A DNA stretch of 23,312 nt from positions 1 to 23,312 of the IMG/VR virus record IMGVR_UViG_3300011445_000068. One strand, written 5' to 3'. The notes under the pieces were generated by a model. That model saw nothing but the letters and a program-made list of their open reading frames with translations, ran no database searches and was not told the origin of the DNA. Shown here one piece after another: positions 8,825 to 16,732 of the stretch (positions within the stretch are counted from its first letter, which is position 1; each line of letters opens with the position of its first letter). A program made the position numbers and the translations under genes. Origin of the DNA: a virus.

Positions 8825-10716
8825 GCATCCTCGGCCTGATGGAGAACACGGCGGACACCGCCCAGACGACGCCCGATCTCAGCGCCTCGCCGTCGACCAA
8901 CAGCGAGCGCTTTGCCGCAGCGTGGAGTGCCGGCCAGTCGCCCGACCGCTACTGGAACGAAGCGCGGGTCCGAATCGGCAAGGCCGAGCAGATCATCGAC
9001 ACCGTCCACTCCCTGACCGGCGAGCGCTACCTCAATCCCTACGACGTCAACAGTCCGATGCAGGATGAGATGGACCTGATGCCGGCCGAGATACAGGCCA
9101 AGCGCCTGGCGGCATTGCGCGAGGGCGCACGCAAGGCACGGTCGAAGGCGGACAAGTTCGGCGGCATGCCCGATGACCTGCTCGACCCCGACAGCGTCGA
9201 CATCGCCGTGGCCGGGGAGAGCCGTGCCGCCCGCACCGCCGACGAGCGCCTGACCGGGACCGGCGGCGGGGTCGGCGCCTTCCTGGGCGCGGCGGCGGCC
9301 GAGACGGCAAGCCCGCATGGCATCGCCTCGTCGTTCATCCCGGTGACCCGGATGGGCGGCGCGGTGGCCCAGGTCGGCCTGCGCGCCTTTGCGGCTAACG
9401 TGGCCAAGGAGGCGGCCTTCCAGGGCGGTGCCGCCGCCGTGGTGCAGTCGTTCGGCACCCTCATCGACTACCAGACGCGCAAGCAGTTCGGCACCGAGCA
9501 GACCAACGAGCAGATCATGGAGGAGATCATCTCGGCGGCCGGCGGGGGGGCCATCATCGGCGGTGCCTTCCGCGCCATTCACATCGGCGTGCTCAAGCTC
9601 GCCAGCCGCGGCGTCGACATCCCGGAGCCGATCCTCGATCGGGCGCGCATGATGGAGGAGGGCGACCTCTACGGGAACAAGAACCCGCTGCGCATCAACC
9701 CCGGCCAGATGGAGGTCGCGACCGACCAGGCGATGGGGGCCGCCGTGCTCGGCCGGGCGGCGTCGCCCAATGTCGACGTCAGTCCTGCCCAGACCCTGCA
9801 CGAGGCGGCCCGCCGGCTCGATCCCGAATTGATGCAGCGTTACGACGCGGCGGTGGCGTGGCGCGACGAGGCGCGTGCCCTCCTCGCGCCGACCGACGAG
9901 ACCATCGCCATGCTGAAGAAGAGAGCGGACGACGCCGATGCAGCGATTGCCGCAGCGGGACCGCAGACTAAGGAGGGCGCTGAGAAGCTCGGCCAGCAGG
10001 CCCGCATGGCGCGGGAAATCTACGAGGACGCCGTGGCGCGGGCCGAGGCGCAGGGCGTCGGGGCGCCGATCGAGACCCAGGTCTCGGAGAGCATGCGCCA
10101 GCAACTGCAGGCGGCCGACCTCGAGCTGCGCGAACTGATCCCCGAGATCAACAAGGTGATGACGAGGGCCGGCGAGGAGGTGACCGCAGCGCAGAGAGCG
10201 GCAGAGGCCGCAGAGGCCGCCCGCGCCGAGCCGACCCCGCTGTCGCCGGAAGCCGGCATCTCCGAGGCCAGGCTGTCGCCCGAGGAAGTCTCCCGCGTCC
10301 GCGATCTGCAGGAGCAGATCGCCGACTATGAACGATTCCGCGACAAGGCGAGCCCTGAGGATGCGCCGGCTTGGCAGCAGGCGATCGACGACTTCAACAC
10401 CGAGATCGCCAAGATCATGGACCTCGACATCGCCGACCAGGCTCCGGTCAAGGCGGCGATGAAGCGGCTCGAGGCGGCACCGAGCAACCCGATGCAGGCC
10501 CCTCGGCCGGCACCGCCGGAACCAAAGCCGCAGCCGTCCACCGCCAAGCTCCCCGGCGAGAGCGCCGAGGACAAGGCCATCCTGCAGCAGGCCAAGCAGA
10601 TCATGGACAACGAGAAGCTCGCCGGGGCCCCCGAGGCCAGGCAGCAGATGGAAGAGATCGACATCAAGGAGCAGCAGTACCTGGCGGCAACCGGCTGCGT
10701 CGTAGGAGTCCTGTGA
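8821..10716 (+). CDS. Probable internal virion/ejection protein with Gly-rich hydrophobic and coiled-coil regions
   Basis: This 631-residue protein has a charged N-terminus (RFAAAWSAGQSPDRYWNEAR). A Gly/Ala-rich hydrophobic stretch at about residues 147-270 (GGGVGAFLGAAAAE, SAAGGGAIIGGAFRAIHIG) could enter a membrane. A long coiled coil follows at about 360-560 (many A/E/R/Q heptads), then a Pro-rich C-terminus (APRPAPPEPKPQP). I chose ATG 8821 over an upstream in-frame ATG at 8683 because it makes the ATGA overlap with the previous gene, in line with the coupling of its neighbours. The stop overlaps the following start (TGATG, 10714-10718). I do not recognise a named family. Position between the SLT protein and the fibre gene, and the mix of membrane-like and coiled-coil parts, suggest a core protein ejected with DNA. 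That is inference. Confidence 0.7.
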   Translation: MSILGLMENTADTAQTTPDLSASPSTNSERFAAAWSAGQSPDRYWNEARVRIGKAEQIIDTVHSLTGERYLNPYDVNSPMQDEMDLMPAEIQAKRLAALREGARKARSKADKFGGMPDDLLDPDSVDIAVAGESRAARTADERLTGTGGGVGAFLGAAAAETASPHGIASSFIPVTRMGGAVAQVGLRAFAANVAKEAAFQGGAAAVVQSFGTLIDYQTRKQFGTEQTNEQIMEEIISAAGGGAIIGGAFRAIHIGVLKLASRGVDIPEPILDRARMMEEGDLYGNKNPLRINPGQMEVATDQAMGAAVLGRAASPNVDVSPAQTLHEAARRLDPELMQRYDAAVAWRDEARALLAPTDETIAMLKKRADDADAAIAAAGPQTKEGAEKLGQQARMAREIYEDAVARAEAQGVGAPIETQVSESMRQQLQAADLELRELIPEINKVMTRAGEEVTAAQRAAEAAEAARAEPTPLSPEAGISEARLSPEEVSRVRDLQEQIADYERFRDKASPEDAPAWQQAIDDFNTEIAKIMDLDIADQAPVKAAMKRLEAAPSNPMQAPRPAPPEPKPQPSTAKLPGESAEDKAILQQAKQIMDNEKLAGAPEARQQMEEIDIKEQQYLAATGCVVGVL

Positions 10717-13298
10717 TGGCAAAGATTTACGACGACTGTCTGAACGAGGCGGTGGCGGCCCGGAAGATCACCCAGTCGACGGCCGACAAGATGCGGAAGT
10801 TCATTGCCGAGGCCGAGAAGGAGGCCGTCGCCCAAGGCCACGCCGAGGGCAGCACGTCGAACTACACCTTCGCCACCTCGAGGGCCGCCGAGCGCATGAT
10901 GGAGGAGGTCGGCACGGCGCGGATGGCCGCCGCCCACACGATTCTGAAGACCCAGCGCAACCTCGATGACGCGACGCAGAATAGCGCCGGCATCTTCCGC
11001 GGCCTGCAGACCATCCTGGGCGAGCGCGTGCGCGGCGAGGGCGGCAAGTACAGCCTGATCAAGTCGCAGCAGGAGGCCAAGAAGTTCCTCGGCACCTTCC
11101 TGACCGACTTCATCGAGGACCTGCGCTCAAGCTCCTTCGGCCTGACCCGCGATCGCGTCGTGCCGCGCAACACGGTCAGCGAACTGATGGGCAAGGCAAC
11201 CGGCGTGGCCGGGGCCAAGGTGAACGCCACCGGCTGGCAGAAGATGATGGCCACCTGGCGCGACATGATGGAGGCGGAGGGCGTCAAGATACGCAACCTC
11301 GCCGACTACTTCCTGCCGCAGCAGTTCAATACGCTCAAGGTCAAGGGGATGGGCCGCGACGGCTTCATCGAAGCCATGACCCAACGCTGGAAGTCGGGCG
11401 ACCTCCGCCTGCGCGACTGGCGCTCGTCGGCCGACGACGCGGTGTTCACGCCGGGCGGCGAGACGTGGCGCAAGGAAGGCGTGATGAAGGACGACGACCT
11501 GGTGAGGGAGATTCTGGGCGACGCCTACGACAACATCGCGACCAAGGGCAACATCGCGATCGAGCCCGGCGTGTCGGTCCAGCAGACGATGGCCGACCGC
11601 TACAACAAGCGGCGCGTGTTCGAGTGGACGTCAGACACCGCGTATTTCGGCTTCGTCGATACGTTCGGCAACGGCGCCGACAACCTCGGCGAGGCCTTCA
11701 CCCGGCACTTCCACCAGATGGCGCTCGACCTCGGCACCGCCCGCATCCTCGGTGGCGATCCCGACAAGATGGCCAAGACCCTGATCGACTTCGGCAAGCA
11801 GCAGGGCATGAAGACGCGGTTCTCCGACAGCAATGCCTTGGCCGTGTCGCTCGACAAGCTCTACTACCACACCAGCGGCCAGGCCCATGCCGCGGCCAAC
11901 GTCACCTGGGCCAACACCGGCCAGGCGGTTCGCTCGTGGCTGTCGAGCGTCCAGTTGGGCGGCGCAGTCCTGTCGTCGGTGTCCGACATCGCCTTCCTGC
12001 GCTCGACGGCGGCGTTCAACGGTTTGAGCTCCACCAGGGTGATGGCGCGCTACGTCCAGGCGCTTGGCGAACTGGCCACGGCGGACGGCCGGCGCGCTGC
12101 CACGCAGCAGGGCCTGATGATCGAGACCGGCCTGCGCGGCCTGCGCGACTTCTTCGACGAGACGCTCACCGCCAACATCAGCAAGCCCGGCAGCCTGTTC
12201 GGCGGCGAGGGCCTGGAGGCGGCGAGTGCCGGTCTCGCCCGCATCGGTGGCCAGGCGGCCGAGGGCGTCATGCGCGTCACCGGCCTGGAGCATCACTCCA
12301 ACGCCGGCCGCATTGCGCTCGGCAACGAGTTTCTGGCCACCTTCGCCGACCACGCTCACCTGAAGCTCGACGCCCTGCCCGAGCGGCTCGGCCGCATGCT
12401 GCAGCGCTACGGCCTCGATGCCAACGACTGGGACATGCTGCGGACCAACGCCATGCACGGCAACAAGCTGTTCATGGACCCGATGTACCTCGCCCATTCC
12501 GGCACGGCGGCCCAGCGCGAGACGGCGCTTCGCCTGGTCGGCGCGGTCGACGCCGAGATCAAGTACGCCGTGCCCGAGGGCGGCTCGACCGTGCGTGCCA
12601 TCATGCTGGGCAAGACCCAGGCCGGGACATTCCTCGGCGAGGCGGCGCGCTCGCTCCAATACAAGGGCTTCGTCGGCTCGGTCACCATCTTCCACGGCTA
12701 CCGGGCGCTCGACCAGTTGATGTCGAAGCAGGGCTACATGATGAAAGGCCAGTACCTGGCGGCGCTCTCCATCGAGGCCACGGTGCTCGGCGCGCTGTCG
12801 GTTCAGCTCAAGAACATCGCCGCCGGCAAGGACCCCGAGGCGATGGACACGCCGACCTTCTGGGCCAAGTCGGCGGCGATGGGCGGCGTCGGCGGCATGT
12901 TCGGCGACCAGGTCAAAACCTTCATACAGACCAAGTCGGCGGCGGATGCGGCGCGCATGCTGACCCCGACGGCGGGCCTGGCGATCGACACGATGGCGCT
13001 GACCGGCGCCAACCTCAACCAGGCCTTCAGCGGCGAGAAGACCAACTTCGGCCGCGAGAGCGCCAACTACCTGCGCAAGTACGCCCTGCCGCGGACGTTC
13101 ATGACCAGCCTCGCCGTCGACCGCCTGGGCTGGGACACCCTGCAGAAGATGTGGGACCCCGAGGCCGGGCAGGCCTTCGCCCGCATCGAGCAGCGCGCCC
13201 GCAAGGACAAGCAAAGCTACTGGTGGCGGCCGGGTGATACCGCCCTGCCCAACCGAGGACCCAACCTGGGGGCCGCTGCCGGCCAGCTGGGCCAGTGA
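10716..13298 (+). CDS. Large internal virion protein (T7 gp16-like position)
   Basis: This 860-residue, mostly helical protein starts MAKIYDDCLNEAVAARKI. ATG 10716 has aggag at 10704-10708 and overlaps the previous stop. The C-terminal half has a pattern I know from large podophage internal virion proteins: an IGGQAAEGVMRVTGLEHHSN helix, then LPERLGRMLQRYGLDANDWD, and hydrophobic helices near LAALSIEATVLGALSVQ and AAMGGVGGMFGDQV. No enzymatic motif was found; the transglycosylase is in the 1031-residue neighbour. It probably sits in the head core or ejection conduit and enters the host with DNA. The longer upstream open frame from 10371 is read-through inside the previous gene and is not used. 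Function is inferred from size, order and resemblance. Confidence 0.7.
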   Translation: MAKIYDDCLNEAVAARKITQSTADKMRKFIAEAEKEAVAQGHAEGSTSNYTFATSRAAERMMEEVGTARMAAAHTILKTQRNLDDATQNSAGIFRGLQTILGERVRGEGGKYSLIKSQQEAKKFLGTFLTDFIEDLRSSSFGLTRDRVVPRNTVSELMGKATGVAGAKVNATGWQKMMATWRDMMEAEGVKIRNLADYFLPQQFNTLKVKGMGRDGFIEAMTQRWKSGDLRLRDWRSSADDAVFTPGGETWRKEGVMKDDDLVREILGDAYDNIATKGNIAIEPGVSVQQTMADRYNKRRVFEWTSDTAYFGFVDTFGNGADNLGEAFTRHFHQMALDLGTARILGGDPDKMAKTLIDFGKQQGMKTRFSDSNALAVSLDKLYYHTSGQAHAAANVTWANTGQAVRSWLSSVQLGGAVLSSVSDIAFLRSTAAFNGLSSTRVMARYVQALGELATADGRRAATQQGLMIETGLRGLRDFFDETLTANISKPGSLFGGEGLEAASAGLARIGGQAAEGVMRVTGLEHHSNAGRIALGNEFLATFADHAHLKLDALPERLGRMLQRYGLDANDWDMLRTNAMHGNKLFMDPMYLAHSGTAAQRETALRLVGAVDAEIKYAVPEGGSTVRAIMLGKTQAGTFLGEAARSLQYKGFVGSVTIFHGYRALDQLMSKQGYMMKGQYLAALSIEATVLGALSVQLKNIAAGKDPEAMDTPTFWAKSAAMGGVGGMFGDQVKTFIQTKSAADAARMLTPTAGLAIDTMALTGANLNQAFSGEKTNFGRESANYLRKYALPRTFMTSLAVDRLGWDTLQKMWDPEAGQAFARIEQRARKDKQSYWWRPGDTALPNRGPNLGAAAGQLGQ

Positions 13299-13305
13299 GG
13301 ACACC

Positions 13306-14481
13306 ATGACCGTCACGACCACCGCCAACTCGATCACCTACGCCGGCAACGGCACGACGACCGCGTACTCATTTCCCTACATATTCTTCGCGCCGACCGA
13401 CCTCGTGGTCACGCTGATCGACACCGCCACCAACGTGGCGGTCATGCCACCGTCGGTCCTCAACGGCGGCGCGACCTACGACTACACGGTGACCGGCGAC
13501 ATCACCGGCGGCGAATACGCCTCGGGCGCCACCGTCACCTTCAACACCGCGCCGCTCGGCAGCCACACCGTGCTCCTCGTGCGCGCCGTCCCGGCGACCC
13601 AGACCGTGACGCTGATCGACAACACCAAGTTCCCGGCCGACACCATCAACACCGAGTTCGACAAGCTGACCATCCTGGCCCAGCAATCGGCTTTCCTCAC
13701 GTCCACGGCGCTGCAGATCCCAAGTTCCGAGGTCGGGCTCATCGTCACCGCCGTGCCGGCGGCCAGCCGTGCCAACCGGCTTCTGGTGTGGGACGCCCTC
13801 GGCAACCTGACGACCATCGACCCCGCCACCCTGATCGGCGGCGCTGTTCCCGCCGGCCCGGCCAGCGGCGATCTTGCTGGCACCTATCCTGGCCCATCGA
13901 TCAAGGCCAGCGTCGGACTGACCGGCAGTCCGACCGCGCCGACACCGACGGCGGGCGACAACGACACCAGCATTGCCACCACGGCTTTTGTGAACACGGC
14001 GATCAGCGCTGCCGGCGGCCAGATCATCGGCGACACGACGCTGGTTGCACCTGCGGCATCAATGAACTTCTTCGCCTTGCCGGCGCGGACCATCGAACTG
14101 TCGTTCTACTGCGTGCCGACAGCGCCTCCGGCAACTCTCGGCCTGCGCGTGGCGACCGGCAGTACGGTCGAGGCGGGATTGGTCTACAACACGCAGCGTC
14201 ACTATGCGACGACCGCCACGCCGGGAGCCGACAGCCAGCTTCTCCAGGGCTCCTACATGATCTCGAGCGGCGTTACCGCCACTGGCGTCTTCGGCAAGGT
14301 CCACCTGCTGGGCAGCGCTCTCGGCGTGTTCGGCGGACAGGGCTTCGGCCAAGTCCTGAACTATCCCAGCACCCTGTTGAACCTCGGCCTGTTCGGGCCG
14401 AATGCCAATGGCTTTCAACTGGTATTCACTACCGGCAACATCGCGGCCGGCAGCTACTGCCGCGTCATCGGCTGGCCGTGA
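13306..14481 (+). CDS. Tail fibre protein with T7 gp17-type N-terminal domain
   Basis: This is a 391-residue protein. Residues 1-130 match the T7 tail-fibre N-terminal domain that anchors the fibre to the tail: ANSITYAGNGTTTAYSFPY, then FFAPTDLVVTLID, GGATYDYTVTGDITGGEY, and TLIDNTKFPADTINTEFDK. A Gly/Pro/Thr linker follows (GDLAGTYPGPSIKASVG, then SPTAPTPTAGDNDTSIATT), common in fibre shafts. The last 150 residues are a beta-rich, Gly-rich domain without a recognised family, likely the receptor-binding tip. The start is ATG 13306, seven bases after the previous stop, with gagg at 13297-13300. It sits exactly where T7 gene 17 sits, before the holin candidate. It is shorter than T7 gp17 (about 553 residues), so the shaft is brief. 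Confidence 0.85.
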   Translation: MTVTTTANSITYAGNGTTTAYSFPYIFFAPTDLVVTLIDTATNVAVMPPSVLNGGATYDYTVTGDITGGEYASGATVTFNTAPLGSHTVLLVRAVPATQTVTLIDNTKFPADTINTEFDKLTILAQQSAFLTSTALQIPSSEVGLIVTAVPAASRANRLLVWDALGNLTTIDPATLIGGAVPAGPASGDLAGTYPGPSIKASVGLTGSPTAPTPTAGDNDTSIATTAFVNTAISAAGGQIIGDTTLVAPAASMNFFALPARTIELSFYCVPTAPPATLGLRVATGSTVEAGLVYNTQRHYATTATPGADSQLLQGSYMISSGVTATGVFGKVHLLGSALGVFGGQGFGQVLNYPSTLLNLGLFGPNANGFQLVFTTGNIAAGSYCRVIGWP

Positions 14482-14482
14482 T

Positions 14483-14626
14483 GTGCTGCGGACCATTGTC
14501 TTCGTCGGCTTCATCTGCGCGATCATCCTGGTCCTGCTCAGTCCTCGGTCGCGCTGGATGTGGGCTCTTGCCCTGTCGGTGATGCACCTGTTCCTTCAGG
14601 CGGTGCTGCTGGTCCTGCTGTATTAG
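14483..14626 (+). CDS. Small two-helix membrane protein, holin candidate
   Basis: A 47-residue ORF starting at GTG 14483, one base after the fibre gene stop, and ending TAG 14624-14626. It is made of two hydrophobic helices (RTIVFVGFICAIILVLL, residues 3-19; MWALALSVMHLFLQAVLLV, from residue 26) joined by a short basic turn SPRSRW. That is the build of a small class II-type holin. It lies between the fibre gene and the endolysin, the same slot as T7 gene 17.5, which is the holin. No clear Shine-Dalgarno precedes the GTG; termination-reinitiation from the fibre stop is likely. An in-frame ATG at 14402 would overlap the fibre gene by 80 bases and add a non-membrane segment, so it is less likely. 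Lysis function is inferred from topology and position. Confidence 0.65.
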   Translation: MLRTIVFVGFICAIILVLLSPRSRWMWALALSVMHLFLQAVLLVLLY

Positions 14627-14633
14627 GGTGCCC

Positions 14634-15071
14634 ATGATCATCCACTTCACGCTCGAGGAGTTCCTGATCAGCGACACGGCGAATCAGATCGGGGTGAGCA
14701 ATTATCCGACGTGGGAGATCACCCGCAACCTCGAGAAGCTGGCGCTCACCATGGAATTGATCCGCTCGGGCCTGGGCGACAACCCGGTCACCGTCTACTC
14801 GGGCTACCGCTCGCCGCCGGTCAACAGCGCGGTCGGCGGTGCGACCAACAGCGCGCACCTCTATGGCCTAGCCTGCGACTTCGTCATCCCCGACTTCGGC
14901 AATCCGCTCGACGTCTGCCTCGCCATCGAGCCGCATATGGCGTTCCTGCAGATCGACCAGCTGATCTACGAGATCGACTGGATTCACCTTGGGCTGGCCA
15001 CGTCTGGCGAGCCGCGCCATCAGTGCCTGACGATCACCGCCAACGGCAACACCTACGAGGGCTTCCGGTGA
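14634..15071 (+). CDS. M15-family peptidase endolysin
   Basis: This 145-residue protein is a zinc D,D-peptidase of the M15 type. It has SxHxxGxAxD as SAHLYGLACD (His75, Asp82) and the third zinc ligand in YEIDWIHLG (His118) with the likely catalytic Glu113. The N-terminal HFTLEEFLISDTA and YSGYRSPPVNSAVGGATNS are usual for phage M15_3-like endolysins. It cleaves peptide crosslinks of peptidoglycan at the end of infection. There is no signal sequence, so it should depend on a holin, consistent with the two-helix protein whose stop lies 7 bases upstream. I chose ATG 14634 because aggg (14625-14628) is the only ribosome-binding-like stretch; GTG 14628 would add two residues. No spanin gene follows before the integrase region. 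Confidence 0.88.
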   Translation: MIIHFTLEEFLISDTANQIGVSNYPTWEITRNLEKLALTMELIRSGLGDNPVTVYSGYRSPPVNSAVGGATNSAHLYGLACDFVIPDFGNPLDVCLAIEPHMAFLQIDQLIYEIDWIHLGLATSGEPRHQCLTITANGNTYEGFR

Positions 15072-15075
15072 GAGT

Positions 15076-15093
15076 GTATACTGGAACGTATAT
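15076..15093 (+). repeat. Direct repeat copy 1, GTATACTG..AACGTATAT
   Basis: An 18-base copy that differs from the copy at 15286-15304 by a one-base indel and one substitution in the centre. It starts five bases after the endolysin stop codon. The likely role is an integrase arm site or operator. Confidence 0.6.
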
Positions 15094-15285
15094 CAGCCGG
15101 GAGGCGATAACCTAACGCCTTGCAAATATGCAGGAAAAAGGCCCTAACGAGCGCCTGCCCAAAGTGAAACAGGCAATTTCCCCCACCTTCCCCGCGCTGC
15201 CCCAAAGAGTAATATAACGCAGGCGGGCCAGCGTTTTGTCCTTCCCCTACCTTCCCGACGCTTTCCGGGGCTTCCCAAGCCGAAC

Positions 15286-15304
15286 GTATACTGATAACGT
15301 ATAT
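15286..15304 (+). repeat. Direct repeat copy 2, GTATACTG..AACGTATAT
   Basis: A 19-base copy 67 bases upstream of the integrase ATG. Together with the preceding AACG it forms two AACGTATAY units 13 bases apart (15283 and 15296), close to one helical turn, as expected for adjacent protein-binding sites. An inverted unit follows at 15342-15350, inside the integrase leader. Confidence 0.6.
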
Positions 15305-15370
15305 TTACCGTCGATCACCTGAGATCCTTCTCGGCTGGCCGATATACGTTTTGAAAAAGGCCTGGGGAAC

Positions 15371-16648
15371 ATGAGCAAGCACACCAACCGGATCGGCACG
15401 GCATTGCTGGTCGCCATCATGAAGGGCCGGCACACCTGGTCGACCGCGCTGCCGCCGCTGATCGCCGACGGCGGCGGTCTCTACCTGCAGCCGCGTGAAG
15501 GCGGCGGCGGCACCTGGAAGTATCGCTACACCAAGGATGGTCGGGCAACCTTTGCCGGGCTCGGCCGGCTCGAGGACGTGTCGGCCAGCCAGGCGCGGCT
15601 CCAGCGCGACCTTCTCAAGACGAGCCTGCGCAAGGGCGGCGATCCCGTGCGCGATCGCCAACGCGCCGGCGCCATTGCCTGGGCCACGGGCACAGACCTG
15701 TCGACCTTCGCCGCCGCCTGCGAGAACTGGATGGCGGCGCGACTGAGCAAGACGGCGCCGGCCCATCGGCGCAACCTGACCAGCGTCGCCAGCAATCACG
15801 TCATGCCGACGCTGGGCAAGATGCGGGTCGATGACGTGAGCGGCGACCACGTCATCCGCCTGACCGGCCACCTCAAATCGACGACCATGGTGCGGCGCTC
15901 GTTGCAGGTGATCCGCGAGACCATCAACTTCGCCAATGCCGCCCGCGCGGTGCCTGACCGTTGCGCCAATCCGGCCGCTGATCCGCTGGTCATCCAGACG
16001 CTGGCTCTCAGCAAGCGGACGACCGGCAAGAGCAGGCCGCACCCCAAGCTGGCGGTCGCCGACGTGCCCGCGTTGATGGCGCGGCTGTGGGAGAACAAGA
16101 GCGTCACCGGCCTCGGCATGATGGCGATCGTGCTGACCGGCCTGCGCGCCAACGAGGCGCTGCATGGCCGGTGGTCCGAGATCAGTGGCACCGTCTGGAC
16201 GATCCCCGGCGACCACGATGGCGTCGAGGGGCGCATGAAGGCGCGCGAAGGGCAGGGCAGGCCGCAGCGCGTGCCGGTGACGCCGGGCCTCAAGATGGTC
16301 CTCGACACCCTGCGCGAGCTGCGCCGCTCGGCCGACGATTTCATCTTTCCCGGCAACGCGGGCAAGCCCATCGCCGTCGGCTCGATGTGGAAGGTGCTGC
16401 GCGACTACAAGGCCGCGGGCATCACCACGCACGGCTTCCGCTCGACGCTGATGGACTTCGCCAAGGCGCAAAAGGTGCCGTTCGATGTCCGCGAGGCCAT
16501 GCTGCATCACGTCATGGGCGGCGCCGCCGGTCACTACGACTACGACGACGACCGGCTGGCCGATCGCATCGCCTGCATGACCGCCTGGTCGGACCACTGC
16601 ATGAGCGCCATCCCCACCGGGCAGCGCCGCCTGCACGTCGTTGCTTAA
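15371..16648 (+). CDS. int: Tyrosine-type integrase (P4-like)
   Basis: This 425-residue site-specific recombinase inserts and, with an excisionase, excises the phage genome. The N-terminal part has the DGGGLYLQPREGG and WKYRYTKDGR motifs of P4-type integrases (about residues 35-70), followed by a core-binding domain (about 115-205). The catalytic domain shows Arg259 in LTGLRANEALHG, His354 and Arg357 in THGFRSTLMDFA, His380 in AMLHHVMGG and the nucleophile Tyr389 in GHYDYDDD; the terminal AWSDH matches the usual C-terminal helix. All catalytic residues are present, so it is probably active. The start is ATG 15371 behind tggggaac. It has its own leader carrying AACGTATAY repeats, so autoregulation by bound integrase is possible. 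It converges on the excisionase-like gene. Confidence 0.93.
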   Translation: MSKHTNRIGTALLVAIMKGRHTWSTALPPLIADGGGLYLQPREGGGGTWKYRYTKDGRATFAGLGRLEDVSASQARLQRDLLKTSLRKGGDPVRDRQRAGAIAWATGTDLSTFAAACENWMAARLSKTAPAHRRNLTSVASNHVMPTLGKMRVDDVSGDHVIRLTGHLKSTTMVRRSLQVIRETINFANAARAVPDRCANPAADPLVIQTLALSKRTTGKSRPHPKLAVADVPALMARLWENKSVTGLGMMAIVLTGLRANEALHGRWSEISGTVWTIPGDHDGVEGRMKAREGQGRPQRVPVTPGLKMVLDTLRELRRSADDFIFPGNAGKPIAVGSMWKVLRDYKAAGITTHGFRSTLMDFAKAQKVPFDVREAMLHHVMGGAAGHYDYDDDRLADRIACMTAWSDHCMSAIPTGQRRLHVVA

Positions 16649-16651
16649 AGT

Positions 16652-16682
16652 GAGGGGGCTGGCCGCTGATACCAGCCCCCTC
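16652..16682. terminator. Strong hairpin between converging int and xis operons
   Basis: A perfect 11-bp GC-rich stem (gagggggctgg 16652-16662 with ccagccccctc 16672-16682, 9-nt loop), three bases after the integrase stop. Plus-strand reading continues into gtcctttc and minus-strand reading into actttaag; neither has a long T-run, so it may be a modest bidirectional terminator for both converging transcripts. Confidence 0.65.
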
Positions 16683-16732
16683 GTCCTTTCACCGGCTACG
16701 TCAGCGGACGCCGGCTTCCAGACCTCTTGAAA

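Larger units (their letters stand above)
15072..15370. other. Gene-free region, putative attP with integrase arm-type repeats
   Basis: This is 299 bases with no credible gene, visibly richer in A/T at its ends than the flanks. It holds GTATACTGGAACGTATAT (15076-15093) and GTATACTGATAACGTATAT (15286-15304), 210 bases apart. The core AACGTATAY occurs at 15085-15093, 15283-15291 and 15296-15304, and inverted (atatacgtt) at 15342-15350. A looser pair is CCCACCTTCCCCGCGCT (15182-15198) and CCTACCTTCCCGACGCT (15246-15262), 14 of 17 alike. Such direct repeats next to a tyrosine integrase are typical arm-type binding sites of attP. A weak hairpin (aacgc 15216-15220 / gcgtt 15231-15235, then tt) could be the end of the late transcript. 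I could not identify the core crossover sequence or a tRNA 3' end. Confidence 0.55.

Noticed and set aside
8473-10722. Long antisense open frame opposite the 631-residue gene
   Set aside because: Same artefact; no ribosome binding site, no coupling, no recognisable protein.
11631-13337. Long antisense open frame and an overlapping plus-strand alternate frame at 11465-13237
   Set aside because: Both are low-complexity shadow frames of the 860-residue virion protein gene.
15153-15174. Hairpin gcctg/caggc as late terminator
   Set aside because: Only 5 bp with a 12-nt loop and no T-run of note.
15072-15370. tRNA gene or tRNA 3' end as attP core
   Set aside because: No cloverleaf, no T-loop GTTCRA followed by a closing stem and CCA was found. 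The attP idea rests on repeats only.
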